The translations under genes and the position numbers were made by a program. The notes beneath the pieces are model-generated. The model ran no database searches. It was not told the DNA's origin and saw only the letters and a list, made by a program, of their open reading frames with translations. From Blastococcus sp. LR1 (GTDB taxonomy: Bacteria; Actinomycetota; Actinomycetes; Mycobacteriales; Geodermatophilaceae), in contig NZ_JAIUJY010000002.1 in the NCBI RefSeq assembly GCF_020166105.1, positions 124,001 through 188,000 on the forward strand: a stretch of 64,000 nucleotides of DNA, read 5' to 3'. Shown one piece after another: positions 1 to 7,984 of this stretch (position 1 is the stretch's first letter; every line of letters starts with the position of its first letter).

Positions 1-3
1 GGT

Positions 4-18
4 GTCACAGTGACGTCA
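4..18. promoter_or_regulatory. Overlapping palindromes at the start of the ribbon-helix-helix gene
   Basis: Bases 4-14 read GTCACAGTGAC, a perfect 5+1+5 inverted repeat, and 11-18 read TGACGTCA, a perfect 8-base palindrome that runs into the ATG at 18. Ribbon-helix-helix proteins often bind short palindromes over their own promoter, so this could be an autoregulatory operator. The region further upstream lies outside the window, so promoter position cannot be judged. Confidence 0.3.
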
Positions 19-530
19 TGGACCTGACGCCCTTCGTCGAACAACTCCGACGCGAACTCACGGTCGCCGCCGAGGCCGGCGGCGAGGACGCCCGCGCTCT
101 CGCCGAACGACTGGTCGCGCCGCTGGAGTCCTCGGTGCGGCTGGCCCTGCTCAACGCACTCTCCGTGGCCGCCGAGGAGCTGACCGGCCAGCTGGCTCCC
201 GGCTCCGTCGACGTCCGGCTGCGCGGCGGCGACATCGGCTTCGCCGTCACCCAGCCGCCCGCTCCCGAGCCGGCCGCGCAGCCGGCCGCCGTGGCTGCGC
301 CCGCTCCCGACACGGACGACGGAAGCACGATCCGGATCACCCTCCGACTGCCCGAGGCGCTCAAGTCCCGGGTGGAGGACGCCGCCGCCGCGAGCGGCTC
401 CTCGGTCAACACCTGGCTCGTCCGTGCGGTGTCCGGCGCTCTGGACACCGGCTCCCGCACTGCCCCGAGCGAACCCCGGCGCAGCAGCCGGTGGTCTCCC
501 GGAGAGCACGTCACGGGCTGGGCCCGCTAG
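18..530 (+). CDS. Ribbon-helix-helix (HicB/CopG-like) DNA-binding protein
   Basis: 170 residues. The N-terminal ~75 residues are mostly helical and charged (MDLTPFVEQLRRELTVAAEA), followed by an Ala/Pro-rich linker around residues 76-102. The C-terminal ~50 residues look like an Arc/HicB ribbon-helix-helix: a beta-strand ITLRLPEALKSRVEDAAAASG followed by SVNTWLVRAV. No toxin partner (HicA-like or PIN) is adjacent, so an antitoxin role is not supported by context. It more likely regulates the downstream DUF4097 and ABC exporter genes, which lie on the same strand, or itself. It starts at ATG 18, directly behind two overlapping palindromes. Confidence 0.7.
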   Translation: MDLTPFVEQLRRELTVAAEAGGEDARALAERLVAPLESSVRLALLNALSVAAEELTGQLAPGSVDVRLRGGDIGFAVTQPPAPEPAAQPAAVAAPAPDTDDGSTIRITLRLPEALKSRVEDAAAASGSSVNTWLVRAVSGALDTGSRTAPSEPRRSSRWSPGEHVTGWAR

Positions 531-618
531 CCCCCGCTCCTCCCCCAGCTCGCACAGCACCTCCACCCCGGCCGCCCGGCCGCGGGTGTCCCATCCGCGC
601 CCTCAGGAGGGCACCGCC

Positions 619-1410
619 ATGCCTGTGTTCGACACCCCCGACCCGATCACCACCCGCATCGACGTCGCCGCCGGGAACGCCCGGGTCAGCGCGACTCGGC
701 GCACCACCACCGAGGTCGACGTCCGCCCCGCCAACCCGAAGAAGGCCGGCGACGTCGAGGCCGCGCAGCAGACCCGCGTCGAGTTCGCCGACGGGCGGCT
801 GCTGATCAGCACTCCCCGCAAGCTCCGGCTGGCCCTGTTCGGCCCCTCCGCCGTCGTCGACATCGACGTCCGGCTGCCCGAGGGCTCCGAGCTGCACGCC
901 GACTCCGGCTTCGGCAACGTCGACTGCGAGGGCCGGCTCGGCGACGTGCGCGTCACCAGCAAGGCCGGCGACGTCCGGATCGACCGGGCCGGCACGGTCA
1001 CCGCCCGCAGCTCCGCCGGCGACGTCGAGGTCCGCGAGGCCCACGGCAGCGTCGATGCCGGCACCGCCTACGGCCAGGTGCGGGTCGGCTCCGCCCGCGG
1101 CGACGTGCGACTGGACTCCTCGAGCGGCGACATCTGGGTCGACCGGGCGTCGGGCTCGGTGCACGCGACCACGAAGTACGGCCAGGTGCGGGTGACCGAG
1201 GCCGTTCGCGGCGAGCTGGTCCTGGAGACGTCCTACGGGACCGTCGAGGCCGGCGTCCGCGAGGGAACGGCCGCCTGGCTCGACCTCCAGGCCTCCGCCG
1301 GGCGCGTGCGCAACCTGCTCGACGCCGCCGACGGTCCCGACGACGCCGTCGAGATCGTCGAGATCCACGCCCGGACCGCCTACGGCGACGTCGTCGTCCG
1401 CCGCGCCTGA
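619..1410 (+). CDS. DUF4097 family beta-strand repeat protein
   Basis: 263 residues. The middle and C-terminal parts are a regular beta-helix-like repeat with motifs such as GDVRI, GDVEV, GQVRV, GDIWV and GDVVV at roughly 20-residue spacing, typical of DUF4097 (putative adhesin/autotransporter-like beta-solenoid). No signal peptide or membrane segment is evident. An AGGAGG ribosome site at 605-610 fixes the ATG at 619; the longer open frame upstream overlaps the preceding gene and is unlikely to be used. The gene sits 26 bases upstream of the ABC ATPase, so the two are probably co-transcribed. DUF4097 genes often accompany regulators or ABC exporters, but no biochemical function is established. 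Confidence 0.8.
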   Translation: MPVFDTPDPITTRIDVAAGNARVSATRRTTTEVDVRPANPKKAGDVEAAQQTRVEFADGRLLISTPRKLRLALFGPSAVVDIDVRLPEGSELHADSGFGNVDCEGRLGDVRVTSKAGDVRIDRAGTVTARSSAGDVEVREAHGSVDAGTAYGQVRVGSARGDVRLDSSSGDIWVDRASGSVHATTKYGQVRVTEAVRGELVLETSYGTVEAGVREGTAAWLDLQASAGRVRNLLDAADGPDDAVEIVEIHARTAYGDVVVRRA

Positions 1411-1436
1411 TCCGCCACCACCCGAGAGGAAGCGAC

Positions 1437-2378
1437 ATGAATTCCGCCATCTCCGTCCGGGGACTGCGCAAGTCCTTCGGCGAGCAGGTCGTGCTCGACG
1501 GCCTGGACCTGACCGTTCCCGAGGGCTCGGTCTTCGCCCTGCTGGGCCCCAACGGGTCCGGCAAGACCACCACCGTCGACATCCTGTCCACGCTCACCCC
1601 CGGCGACTCCGGCGAGGTCCGGGTGGCCGGGTACGACGTGGCGAAGGACCCCCGTGCCGTTCGTGCGTCCATCGCGGTCACCGGCCAGTTCACCGCCGTC
1701 GACAACCTGCTGACCGGTGCCGAGAACCTCCGCCTGATGGCCGACCTGCTCCACCTCGGCCGGCAGGAGGGGCAGGCCCGCGCCGCGGACCTGCTCGAGC
1801 GGTTCGACCTGGTCGAGGCCGCCACCACCAACCCGTCGACCTACTCCGGCGGCATGCGCCGCAAGCTCGATCTCGCCATGGGCCTGATGGGTGACCCCCG
1901 GATCGTCTTCCTCGACGAGCCGACCACCGGCCTCGACCCGCGCAGCCGGCGGGCGGTCTGGGACGTCGTGCGCGGCCTCGTCGCCGACGGAGTCACGGTG
2001 CTGCTGACGACGCAGTACCTCGAGGAGGCCGACCAGCTCGCCGACCGCATCGGCGTGCTGAACGGCGGCCGGCTGGTCGCCGAGGGCACCGCGGCCGAGC
2101 TCAAGCGGCAGGTGCCCGGCGGCTCCGTGCGGCTGCAGTTCACCGACCGGCGCCCGCTGGACGACGCCGCCCGGCTCTTCCCCTCCGCCGCCCTCGACGC
2201 CGACGCCCTGGCGCTCGACGTGCCGAGCGACGGCGGCGTCCGCGCGCTCAAGGACGTGCTCGCCCGCCTGGACGAAGCGGCGATCGAGGTCGCCGACCTG
2301 ACCCTGCACACCCCTGACCTGGACGACGTCTTCCTGGCCCTCACCGGCCGGCCGACCCCCGAGGAGGTGGCCTCGTGA
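1437..2378 (+). CDS. ABC exporter ATP-binding protein, DrrA type
   Basis: 313 residues, the usual length for DrrA (daunorubicin-resistance) family ATPases. Walker A GPNGSGKTTT lies near residue 40, the signature YSGGMRRKLDLAMGL near 140 and Walker B IVFLDEPTTGLDPRSR near 160. A C-terminal regulatory extension ends in the family-typical LDDVFLALTGR. It energises efflux or lipid/drug export with the permease that follows; the stop of this gene and the GTG of the permease overlap as GTGA (2375-2378), indicating translational coupling. The substrate cannot be read from sequence. The start ATG is preceded by a clear GAGAGGAAG ribosome site. Confidence 0.9.
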   Translation: MNSAISVRGLRKSFGEQVVLDGLDLTVPEGSVFALLGPNGSGKTTTVDILSTLTPGDSGEVRVAGYDVAKDPRAVRASIAVTGQFTAVDNLLTGAENLRLMADLLHLGRQEGQARAADLLERFDLVEAATTNPSTYSGGMRRKLDLAMGLMGDPRIVFLDEPTTGLDPRSRRAVWDVVRGLVADGVTVLLTTQYLEEADQLADRIGVLNGGRLVAEGTAAELKRQVPGGSVRLQFTDRRPLDDAARLFPSAALDADALALDVPSDGGVRALKDVLARLDEAAIEVADLTLHTPDLDDVFLALTGRPTPEEVAS

Positions 2379-3166
2379 CCACGCTGGGCCTCACCCTGAA
2401 CGACTCCACCACCATGCTGCGCCGCAACCTCGTACGGGCGAAGCGCTATCCCGGCCTCACGCTGATCACCGCCGCCGTGCCGATCGTGATGCTGCTGCTG
2501 TTCGTGTTCGTCTTCGGCGGCACGCTGGGCGCAGGCCTCGGCGGACCAGACGGCGGACGGGCGGAGTACGCCGACTACCTGACGCCCGGGCTGCTGGTGC
2601 TCGCCATCGGCGCCGCCGCGCAGGGCACCGCGATCACCGTCGCCATGGACATGACCGAGGGGATCATCACCCGGTTCCGCACCATGTCGATCGCCCGCGG
2701 CGCAGTGCTTGCCGGGCACGTGGCAGGTGCGGTCGTCCAGACGCTGATCGGTCTGGTCCCGGTGGTCGGCGTCGCCCTGCTGGTCGGGTTCCGCCCATCG
2801 GCCGGTGCGCTGGAGTGGCTCGCCGCCATCGGGGTCGTGGCGCTGCTGAGCTTCGCGATCTCGTGGCTGTGCGTCGCCATGGGGCTGCACTCCAAGACCG
2901 TCGAGGGCGCGAGCAACCTGCCCATGCCGCTGATGCTCCTGCCGTTCTTCGGCAGCGGGTTCGTGCCGGTCGACTCCATGCCCGCCGGTCTGCGTTGGTT
3001 CGCCGAGCACCAGCCGTTCACGCCGTTCATCGAGACGCTCCGGGGACTGCTGAGCGGGACGGAGATCGGCTCCAGCCTGGTCGAGTCGGTGGCCTGGTGC
3101 GCCGTCATCGCGCTGGTCGGCTACCTCTGGGCGCGACGGAACTACGAGAACCGCCCCGCCCGCTGA
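2375..3166 (+). CDS. ABC-2 type exporter permease, DrrB type
   Basis: 263 residues with about six predicted membrane segments, starting after a short cytoplasmic N-terminus (LRRNLVRAKRYPGLTLI) typical of the DrrB/ABC2_membrane family. The C-terminal loop contains the family-like PFTPFIETLRGLLSGT. It forms the membrane half of the exporter with the upstream ATPase, whose stop codon overlaps its GTG start. A very stable hairpin begins directly after the stop codon, so this is the end of the operon. Confidence 0.88.
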   Translation: MTTLGLTLNDSTTMLRRNLVRAKRYPGLTLITAAVPIVMLLLFVFVFGGTLGAGLGGPDGGRAEYADYLTPGLLVLAIGAAAQGTAITVAMDMTEGIITRFRTMSIARGAVLAGHVAGAVVQTLIGLVPVVGVALLVGFRPSAGALEWLAAIGVVALLSFAISWLCVAMGLHSKTVEGASNLPMPLMLLPFFGSGFVPVDSMPAGLRWFAEHQPFTPFIETLRGLLSGTEIGSSLVESVAWCAVIALVGYLWARRNYENRPAR

Positions 3167-3228
3167 CTCCTGCGAAGACCCCTGCCCCTGCCCACACCCG
3201 TGGGCAGGGGCAGAGGTGTTCGCAGGAG
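3167..3228 (+). terminator. Nested hairpin terminator after the DrrAB operon
   Basis: The inner stem pairs CTGCCCCTGCCCAC (3182-3195) with GTGGGCAGGGGCAG (3200-3213) around the loop ACCC, 14 perfect pairs. An outer stem pairs CTCCTGCGAA (3167-3176) with TTCGCAGGAG (3219-3228), 10 perfect pairs. It starts at the base after the permease stop codon. There is no T-tract, as is common for actinobacterial terminators. Confidence 0.8.
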
Positions 3229-3317
3229 TGGTCGCCGAAGGCATGGACGCGCCCGGCCGGCCGGAGGAGGCTCCGGCCAGTGGACGACGCCGTCGCCTCC
3301 TCCCGGAGGAGCGCCAC

Positions 3318-3570
3318 GTGCGCATCGCCCTGCTCACCTGCGGCACCCGCGGGGACGCCCAGCCGCTGGCCGTCCTCGCGCTGGAGCTCGAGCGCCGCGG
3401 ACGCTGCACAGCTTCCCGGTCCGCCGGACGTCGGCCTACCCGCAGCGCTCGTGACGCCGCGGCCTCCCGGGCCCGCTCAACCGGCTGACCCACCGGCTGT
3501 TCGAGCAGGTGTGGTGGCGGGGCGTGCGCGAGGAGGTCGCCGAGACGCGCAGCGAGCTCGGCCGGCCGGC
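3318..3570 (+). pseudogene. Remnant of a UGT/MGT-like glycosyltransferase (GT1)
   Basis: A GGAGGA ribosome site (3305-3310) precedes a GTG at 3318. The encoded start VRIALLTCGTRGDAQPLAVL matches the N-terminus of YjiC-type macrolide/sterol glycosyltransferases, which then continue for about 400 residues. Here the similarity stops after about 28 residues. From 3473, in a different frame, a short stretch LNRLTHRLFEQVWWRGVREE resembles an internal helix of the same family. The rest of the domain, including the nucleotide-sugar-binding region, is absent. This is best read as a gene destroyed by a large deletion plus frameshift. No intact product is expected. The interval 3229-3317 shows nothing else recognisable. 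Confidence 0.6.
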
Positions 3571-3603
3571 GGACCGACGCCCGTCGTCGGCTGGGAAAGC
3601 GCG

Positions 3604-3637
3604 CAGAGGCCCGGAACCTGACGGTTCCGGGCCTCTG
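3604..3637. terminator. Perfect 15-bp hairpin between the glycosyltransferase remnant and the acyl-CoA dehydrogenase
   Basis: CAGAGGCCCGGAACC (3604-3618) pairs exactly with GGTTCCGGGCCTCTG (3623-3637) around the loop TGAC. It lies about 60 bases beyond the stop of the minus-strand acyl-CoA dehydrogenase and could terminate transcription in either direction. Confidence 0.75.
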
Positions 3638-3658
3638 TCGTCGGCCGCGTCCAGAGGC

Positions 3659-3699
3659 CCACCCTGAGCTTGCGAAGGGTGGGGAGGACGGGGTCCTCC
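3659..3699 (-). repeat. Dispersed GGACCCC intergenic element, copy A, with two hairpins
   Basis: Read on the minus strand directly after the dehydrogenase stop codon, this contains AGGACCCCGTCCTCCCC, the core shared with elements near 8563, 21165 and 22655. In this copy GGAGGAC (3683-3689) pairs with GTCCTCC (3693-3699), and CCACCCT (3659-3665) pairs with AGGGTGG (3676-3682). Confidence 0.5.
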
Positions 3700-4895
3700 T
3701 ACTTGAGCTTGTAGGTCTTGAGGAGACCGCGGCTGATGATCGTCTTCTGGATCTCGCTGGTGCCCTCGCCGATGAGCAGGAACGGCGCCTCACGCATGAG
3801 GCGCTCGATCTCGTACTCCTTGGAGTAGCCGTAGCCGCCGTGGATGCGGAAGGACTGCGTGGTCACCTCGGCGCAGTACTCGCTGGCCAGGGTCTTGGCC
3901 ATGCCCGACTCGACGTCGCTGCGCTTGCCGGCGTCCTTGAGGCGGGCGGCGTTGACCATCATCAGGTGCGCGGCCTCGACCTTGATCGCCATCTCGGCGA
4001 GCTGGAAGGCGATGGCCTGGTGCTGGGCGATCGGCTTGCCAAAGGTCTCCCGCTGCTGGGCGTAGGAGATGGCGAGCTCGAAGGCGCGGATCGAGATGCC
4101 GCAGGCGCGAGCGGCGACGTTGACCCGGCCGACCTCGACGCCGTCCATCATGTGCGCGAACCCCTTGCCGGGAACGCCACCCAGGATGTCGGTGGCCTTG
4201 GCCTCGTAGCCGTCGAACACCAGCTCGGTGGTGTCGACGCCCTTGTAGCCCATCTTCGCGAGCTTGCCGGGGATGGTGATCCCGGGCTTGACCTCGCCGA
4301 AGCCGGCCGGCTTCTCGACCAGGAAGGTCGTGAGGTTCTCGTGCGCCTTCTCCGCGCCCTCGTCGGTGCGCACCAGCGCGGCGACCAGGGTGGAGCTGCC
4401 GCCGTTGGTCAGCCACATCTTCTGGCCGTTGATCGTGTAGTTCCCGTCGGCGTTCTTCGTCGCCTTGGTGCGGATGGCGGCGACGTCGGAGCCGAGGCCC
4501 GGCTCGGACATCGAGAAGGCGCCACGCACCTCGCCGGTCGCCATGCGCGGGAGGTAGTAGTCCTTCTGCTCCTGCGTGCCGTGCTGGCGCAGCAGGTAGG
4601 CCACGATGAAGTGCGTGTTGATGACGCCGGAGACGCTCATCCAGCCGCGGGCGATCTCCTCGACCACCAGGGCGTAGGTCAGCAGCGACTCACCGAGGCC
4701 GCCGTACTCCTCGGGGATCATCAGCCCGAAGATGCCGAGCTCCTTGAGCCCGTCGACGATCTCCTGCGGATAGATGTCGCCGTGCTCGAGCTCCTGCGCG
4801 TGCGGGATGATCTCGCGGTCGACGAAGCTCCTGACCGTCGACAGGATCTCCTGCTGGATGTCGGTCAGATCAGCGGTCTGCGCCAGGCGCGTCAT
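3699..4895 (-). CDS. Acyl-CoA dehydrogenase
   Basis: 398 residues, normal for the flavoprotein acyl-CoA dehydrogenase family, which introduces a trans-2 double bond into acyl-CoA and passes electrons to ETF. The helical N-terminal domain starts LTDIQQEILSTVRSFVDRE. FAD/substrate motifs FSMSEPGLGSD (about residue 130) and KMWLTNG are present, as are the C-terminal RETFGKPIAQHQAIAFQLAEM and RIHGGYGYSKEYEIER. The IGEGTSEIQ loop carries the glutamate that is catalytic in short/medium-chain members. A GGAGGAGA ribosome site precedes the ATG. A paralogue (5011-6165) is divergently encoded 115 bases away. Chain length or branched substrate cannot be assigned. Confidence 0.92.
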   Translation of the reverse strand: MTRLAQTADLTDIQQEILSTVRSFVDREIIPHAQELEHGDIYPQEIVDGLKELGIFGLMIPEEYGGLGESLLTYALVVEEIARGWMSVSGVINTHFIVAYLLRQHGTQEQKDYYLPRMATGEVRGAFSMSEPGLGSDVAAIRTKATKNADGNYTINGQKMWLTNGGSSTLVAALVRTDEGAEKAHENLTTFLVEKPAGFGEVKPGITIPGKLAKMGYKGVDTTELVFDGYEAKATDILGGVPGKGFAHMMDGVEVGRVNVAARACGISIRAFELAISYAQQRETFGKPIAQHQAIAFQLAEMAIKVEAAHLMMVNAARLKDAGKRSDVESGMAKTLASEYCAEVTTQSFRIHGGYGYSKEYEIERLMREAPFLLIGEGTSEIQKTIISRGLLKTYKLK

Positions 4896-5010
4896 CGGTC
4901 TCCTCCGGGACTCCGGTGTCCGTTGTTACCGGGGAGTATGAGCCACCGCCGCCCGTCCCCCGGCGTGTGCCTGCTCACGCCCCCGTGACGGGTGAGGGAA
5001 GGAGAGCGCA

Positions 5011-6165
5011 GTGAGCACGCTCAGCACGGAGGAGCAGGCGATCGTCGCCGCGGTCCGCCAGTTCGTCGACCGAGACGTGCGCCCCGTCGTCCGGGAGCTC
5101 GAGCACGCCGACACCTACCCCGAAGCGCTCATCGAGCGGATGAAGGAACTCGGGATCTTCGGCCTGGCCGTGCCCGGGCCGTGGGGCGAGGCCCCGGTCT
5201 CCATGCCCTGCTACGCCCTCGTCACCGCCGAGCTCGCCCGCGGCTGGATGTCGCTGGCCGGCGCGATGGGCGGGCACACCGTCGTCGCCAAGCTGCTCGT
5301 CGCGTTCGGGACCCGCGAGCAGCAGGACCGCTGGCTGCCCCGGATGGCCACCGGCGAGGTGCGCGCGACCATGGCGCTCACCGAGCCCGGCGGCGGCTCG
5401 GACCTGCAGTCGATGACGACGACCGCCCGGCGCGACGGCGACGGATACGTCGTGGACGGCGCCAAGACCTGGATCACCAACTCCCGCCGGTCGGGCCTGA
5501 TCGCGCTGCTGTGCAAGACCGACCCGGACGCGGAGCCCCGGCATGCCGGGATGTCGATCCTGCTGGTCGAGCACGGGCCCGGGCTCGCCGTCTCCCGCGA
5601 CCTGCCCAAGCTCGGCTACAAGGGCGTGGAGAGCTGCGAGCTCTCCTTCGACGGCTACCGCGCGCCGGCCGACGCCCTGCTCGGCGGCGTCGAGGGGTCC
5701 GGCTTCGCGCAGATGATGACGGGCCTGGAGACCGGCCGGATCCAGGTCGCAGCCCGGGCCCTCGGCGTCGGGCAGGCGGCGTTCGACGACTCGTTGCGCT
5801 ACGCCCAGGAGCGGGAGAGCTTCGGCAAGCCGATCTGGCAGCACCAGTCCATCGGCAACTACCTGGCCGACATGGCGACGTCGCTCACCGCCGCCCGGCA
5901 GCTGGTGCTGCACGCCGCCGAGCGGGCCGAGTCCGGGCAGCGGTGCGACCTGGAGGCGGGTATGGCCAAGCTGTTCGCCTCGGAGACCGCCATGCAGGTG
6001 ACGCTGAACGCGGTGCGCATCCACGGCGGCTACGGCTACTCGACCGAGTTCGACGTCGAGCGCTACTTCCGCGACGCGCCGCTGATGATCGTCGGGGAGG
6101 GCACCAACGAGATCCAGCGCAACGTCATCGCCGCACAGCTGGTGGCCCGCGGCGGCCTGGGCTGA
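5011..6165 (+). CDS. Acyl-CoA dehydrogenase (paralogue)
   Basis: 384 residues beginning at GTG 5011 behind GGAAGGAGAG. It has the same layout as the divergent neighbour: MALTEPGGGSD, KTWITNS, RESFGKPIWQHQSIGNYLADM, RIHGGYGYSTEFDVER and the catalytic-type VGEGTNEIQ loop. The two are clearly related but not identical, which suggests an old duplication with divergent substrates rather than a recent copy. It is followed closely by a RibD-type reductase gene on the same strand. A malyl-CoA-lyase-like gene nearby suggests a CoA-thioester catabolic neighbourhood; a specific pathway is not shown. Confidence 0.92.
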   Translation: MSTLSTEEQAIVAAVRQFVDRDVRPVVRELEHADTYPEALIERMKELGIFGLAVPGPWGEAPVSMPCYALVTAELARGWMSLAGAMGGHTVVAKLLVAFGTREQQDRWLPRMATGEVRATMALTEPGGGSDLQSMTTTARRDGDGYVVDGAKTWITNSRRSGLIALLCKTDPDAEPRHAGMSILLVEHGPGLAVSRDLPKLGYKGVESCELSFDGYRAPADALLGGVEGSGFAQMMTGLETGRIQVAARALGVGQAAFDDSLRYAQERESFGKPIWQHQSIGNYLADMATSLTAARQLVLHAAERAESGQRCDLEAGMAKLFASETAMQVTLNAVRIHGGYGYSTEFDVERYFRDAPLMIVGEGTNEIQRNVIAAQLVARGGLG

Positions 6166-6227
6166 GGGCGCCGATGAGTTCCGAGGGCGCCCGCGGTCTG
6201 ATCACCACCGACGACGGAAGAGGCGCG

Positions 6228-6869
6228 ATGACCCAGCTGCTCAAGGTCCAGAACTTCGGTGTCTCCAGCGACGGGTTCGGTGCCGGGGAGGGCCAGAGCC
6301 TGGAGCGTCCGTTCGGCACCGCGAACCCCATGGACCTGCACGCCTGGGCCATGGCCACCGCGAGCTGGCCCAACCGCACCGAGCCCGGTGGGAGCTGCGG
6401 ACTGGACGACTACCTGATCCGCGACTTCGCGCGGAACATCGGCGCGGAGATCATGGGCCGCAACAAGTTCAGCCCGCACCGCGGCCCGCACGACCCCGAC
6501 TGGCAGGGCTGGTGGGGCGACGAGCCGCCGTTCCACACCCCGGTGTTCGTGCTGACCCACCACCCGCGGCCGTCGTTCACGCTGTCGGACACCACGTTCC
6601 ACTTCGTCGACGGCGAGCCGGCGACGGTCCTCGCGCAGGCGAAGGAGGCCGCGCAGGGGAAGGACGTCCGGCTCGGCGGTGGCGCCACGACGATCCGGGA
6701 GTTCCTGGACGCCGACCTCGTCGACACCCTGCACGTGGCCGTCGCGCCGATCGAGATCGGCTCCGGGTCGCGGCTGTGGGAGTCCCCCGACGAGTTGCGC
6801 GACCGCTTCCACTGCGACGTCGTCCCCAGCTCCAGCGGTGTCGTCCACCACCTGTTCTGGCGGAAGTAG
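6228..6869 (+). CDS. Dihydrofolate reductase family / RibD C-terminal domain protein
   Basis: 213 residues from ATG 6228, which has GGAAGAGG just upstream; an in-frame ATG at 6174 lacks such a site. The N-terminus MTQLLKVQNFGVSSDGFGAG and the later PVFVLTHHPRP and GGGATTIREFLDADLVDTLHV match the RibD_C / DHFR-like NADPH reductase family (YyaP/YwjB-type). It has no deaminase domain, so it is not riboflavin RibD itself. A reductase using NADPH is likely, but the substrate is unknown. It is probably co-transcribed with the upstream dehydrogenase (62-base gap). Confidence 0.85.
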   Translation: MTQLLKVQNFGVSSDGFGAGEGQSLERPFGTANPMDLHAWAMATASWPNRTEPGGSCGLDDYLIRDFARNIGAEIMGRNKFSPHRGPHDPDWQGWWGDEPPFHTPVFVLTHHPRPSFTLSDTTFHFVDGEPATVLAQAKEAAQGKDVRLGGGATTIREFLDADLVDTLHVAVAPIEIGSGSRLWESPDELRDRFHCDVVPSSSGVVHHLFWRK

Positions 6870-6917
6870 CCCGCGAACGACCCGACACTCGACGCGACGG
6901 CTCTCAGCGAGCCGGGA

Positions 6918-7871
6918 TCACTCCTCCGGCGGCGTGAAGGACGACGTCCGGGACATGCCCGCGGCGCGACCCTTGCCGGCGATGACCAGGGCCATCTTGC
7001 GGCTGGCCTCGTCGATCATCTCGTCGCCCAGCATCGCCGAGCCCTTCTTGCCACCGGCCTCCGACGTCGCCCAGTCGTAGGCGTCGAGGATCAGCTCGGC
7101 GTGGTCGTAGTCCTCCTGCGACGGCGCGTAGATCTCGTTGGCGGCGTCGATCTGGCCCGGGTGCAGGACCCACTTGCCGTCGAAGCCGAGCATCGCGGAG
7201 CGCTTGGCGACCTCCTCGAAGGCGGGCACGTCGCGCACCTGGAGGAAGGGGCCGTCGATCGCCTGGACGCCGCGGGCGCGGGCGGCCATGAGGATCTGCA
7301 TGAGGATGTAGTGGAACGGGTCGCCCGGGTAGTCCGGGTGCAGCGCGCCCACGACCAGCGACTTCATGTTGATGCTGGCCATGAAGTCGGCCGGGCCGAA
7401 GATGATCGTCTCGATGCGGTCGCTGGCGAACGCGATGTCGTTGACGTTGATCAGGCCCTGCGCGGTCTCGATCTGCGCCTCGATGCCGATCTTGCCGACC
7501 TCGAAGCCGTTGGCCTTCTCGATCTGGGTCAGCAGCATGTCCAGCGCCTTGACCTGCGCGGCGTCCTGGACCTTCGGCAGCATGATCGCGTCGAGGTTCG
7601 CGCCGGCGCCGCCGACCACCTCGAGCACGTCCTGGAAGGTCCACTCCGTCGTCCAGTCGTTGACGCGGACGGTGCGGATCTTCTCGCCCCAGCCGCCCTC
7701 GTTCAGCGCGGCGACGATGTTCTTGCGGGCGCCGGGCTTGGCCAGCGGCGCGCACGCGTCCTCGAGGTCGAGGAAGACCTGGTCGGCCGGGAGGCCCTTG
7801 GCCTTCTCCAGGAACCGGGGGTTGCTGCCGGGGACGGCAAGGTTGGAACGACGGGATCGGAGCTCGGCCAC
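6918..7871 (-). CDS. HpcH/HpaI-aldolase family CoA ester lyase, malyl-CoA-lyase-like
   Basis: 317 residues. Its motifs follow the CitE/malyl-CoA lyase fold: LAVPGSNPRFLEKA at the N-terminus, the FLDLEDACAPLAKP phosphate/CoA region, IMLPKVQ, IEAQIETAQGLINV (metal-ligating glutamate) and IIFGPADFMASINM (metal-ligating aspartate). The C-terminal DGKWVLHPGQIDAANEIYAPS is typical of Mcl-type enzymes, which cleave beta-hydroxyacyl-CoA thioesters such as malyl-, beta-methylmalyl- or citramalyl-CoA. Length and motifs fit Mcl better than CitE, but substrate is not determinable. It starts at GTG 7871 behind GCGGAGG. Confidence 0.88.
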   Translation of the reverse strand: MAELRSRRSNLAVPGSNPRFLEKAKGLPADQVFLDLEDACAPLAKPGARKNIVAALNEGGWGEKIRTVRVNDWTTEWTFQDVLEVVGGAGANLDAIMLPKVQDAAQVKALDMLLTQIEKANGFEVGKIGIEAQIETAQGLINVNDIAFASDRIETIIFGPADFMASINMKSLVVGALHPDYPGDPFHYILMQILMAARARGVQAIDGPFLQVRDVPAFEEVAKRSAMLGFDGKWVLHPGQIDAANEIYAPSQEDYDHAELILDAYDWATSEAGGKKGSAMLGDEMIDEASRKMALVIAGKGRAAGMSRTSSFTPPEE

Positions 7872-7984
7872 GGTGCCTCCGCTGGGGTGGTGGGGTGGGT
7901 GGAACGGCGGGATCGGGAAAGTCGGTTACCGGAGAGTAGCGACGCGGTGATCACGCCGCCGCCCCGGCGATACCCCGGCCCGCC

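Noticed and set aside
11..18. CRE-like TGACGTCA as a eukaryote-type regulatory site
   Set aside because: The 8-mer is expected by chance in GC-rich DNA and has no such meaning in bacteria; only its palindromic nature near an RHH gene was kept.
2815..3621. Plus-strand open frame running from drrB through the glycosyltransferase remnant
   Set aside because: Composition is Arg/Ala/Pro-rich shadow of drrB and spans its terminator hairpins; it has no family signal.
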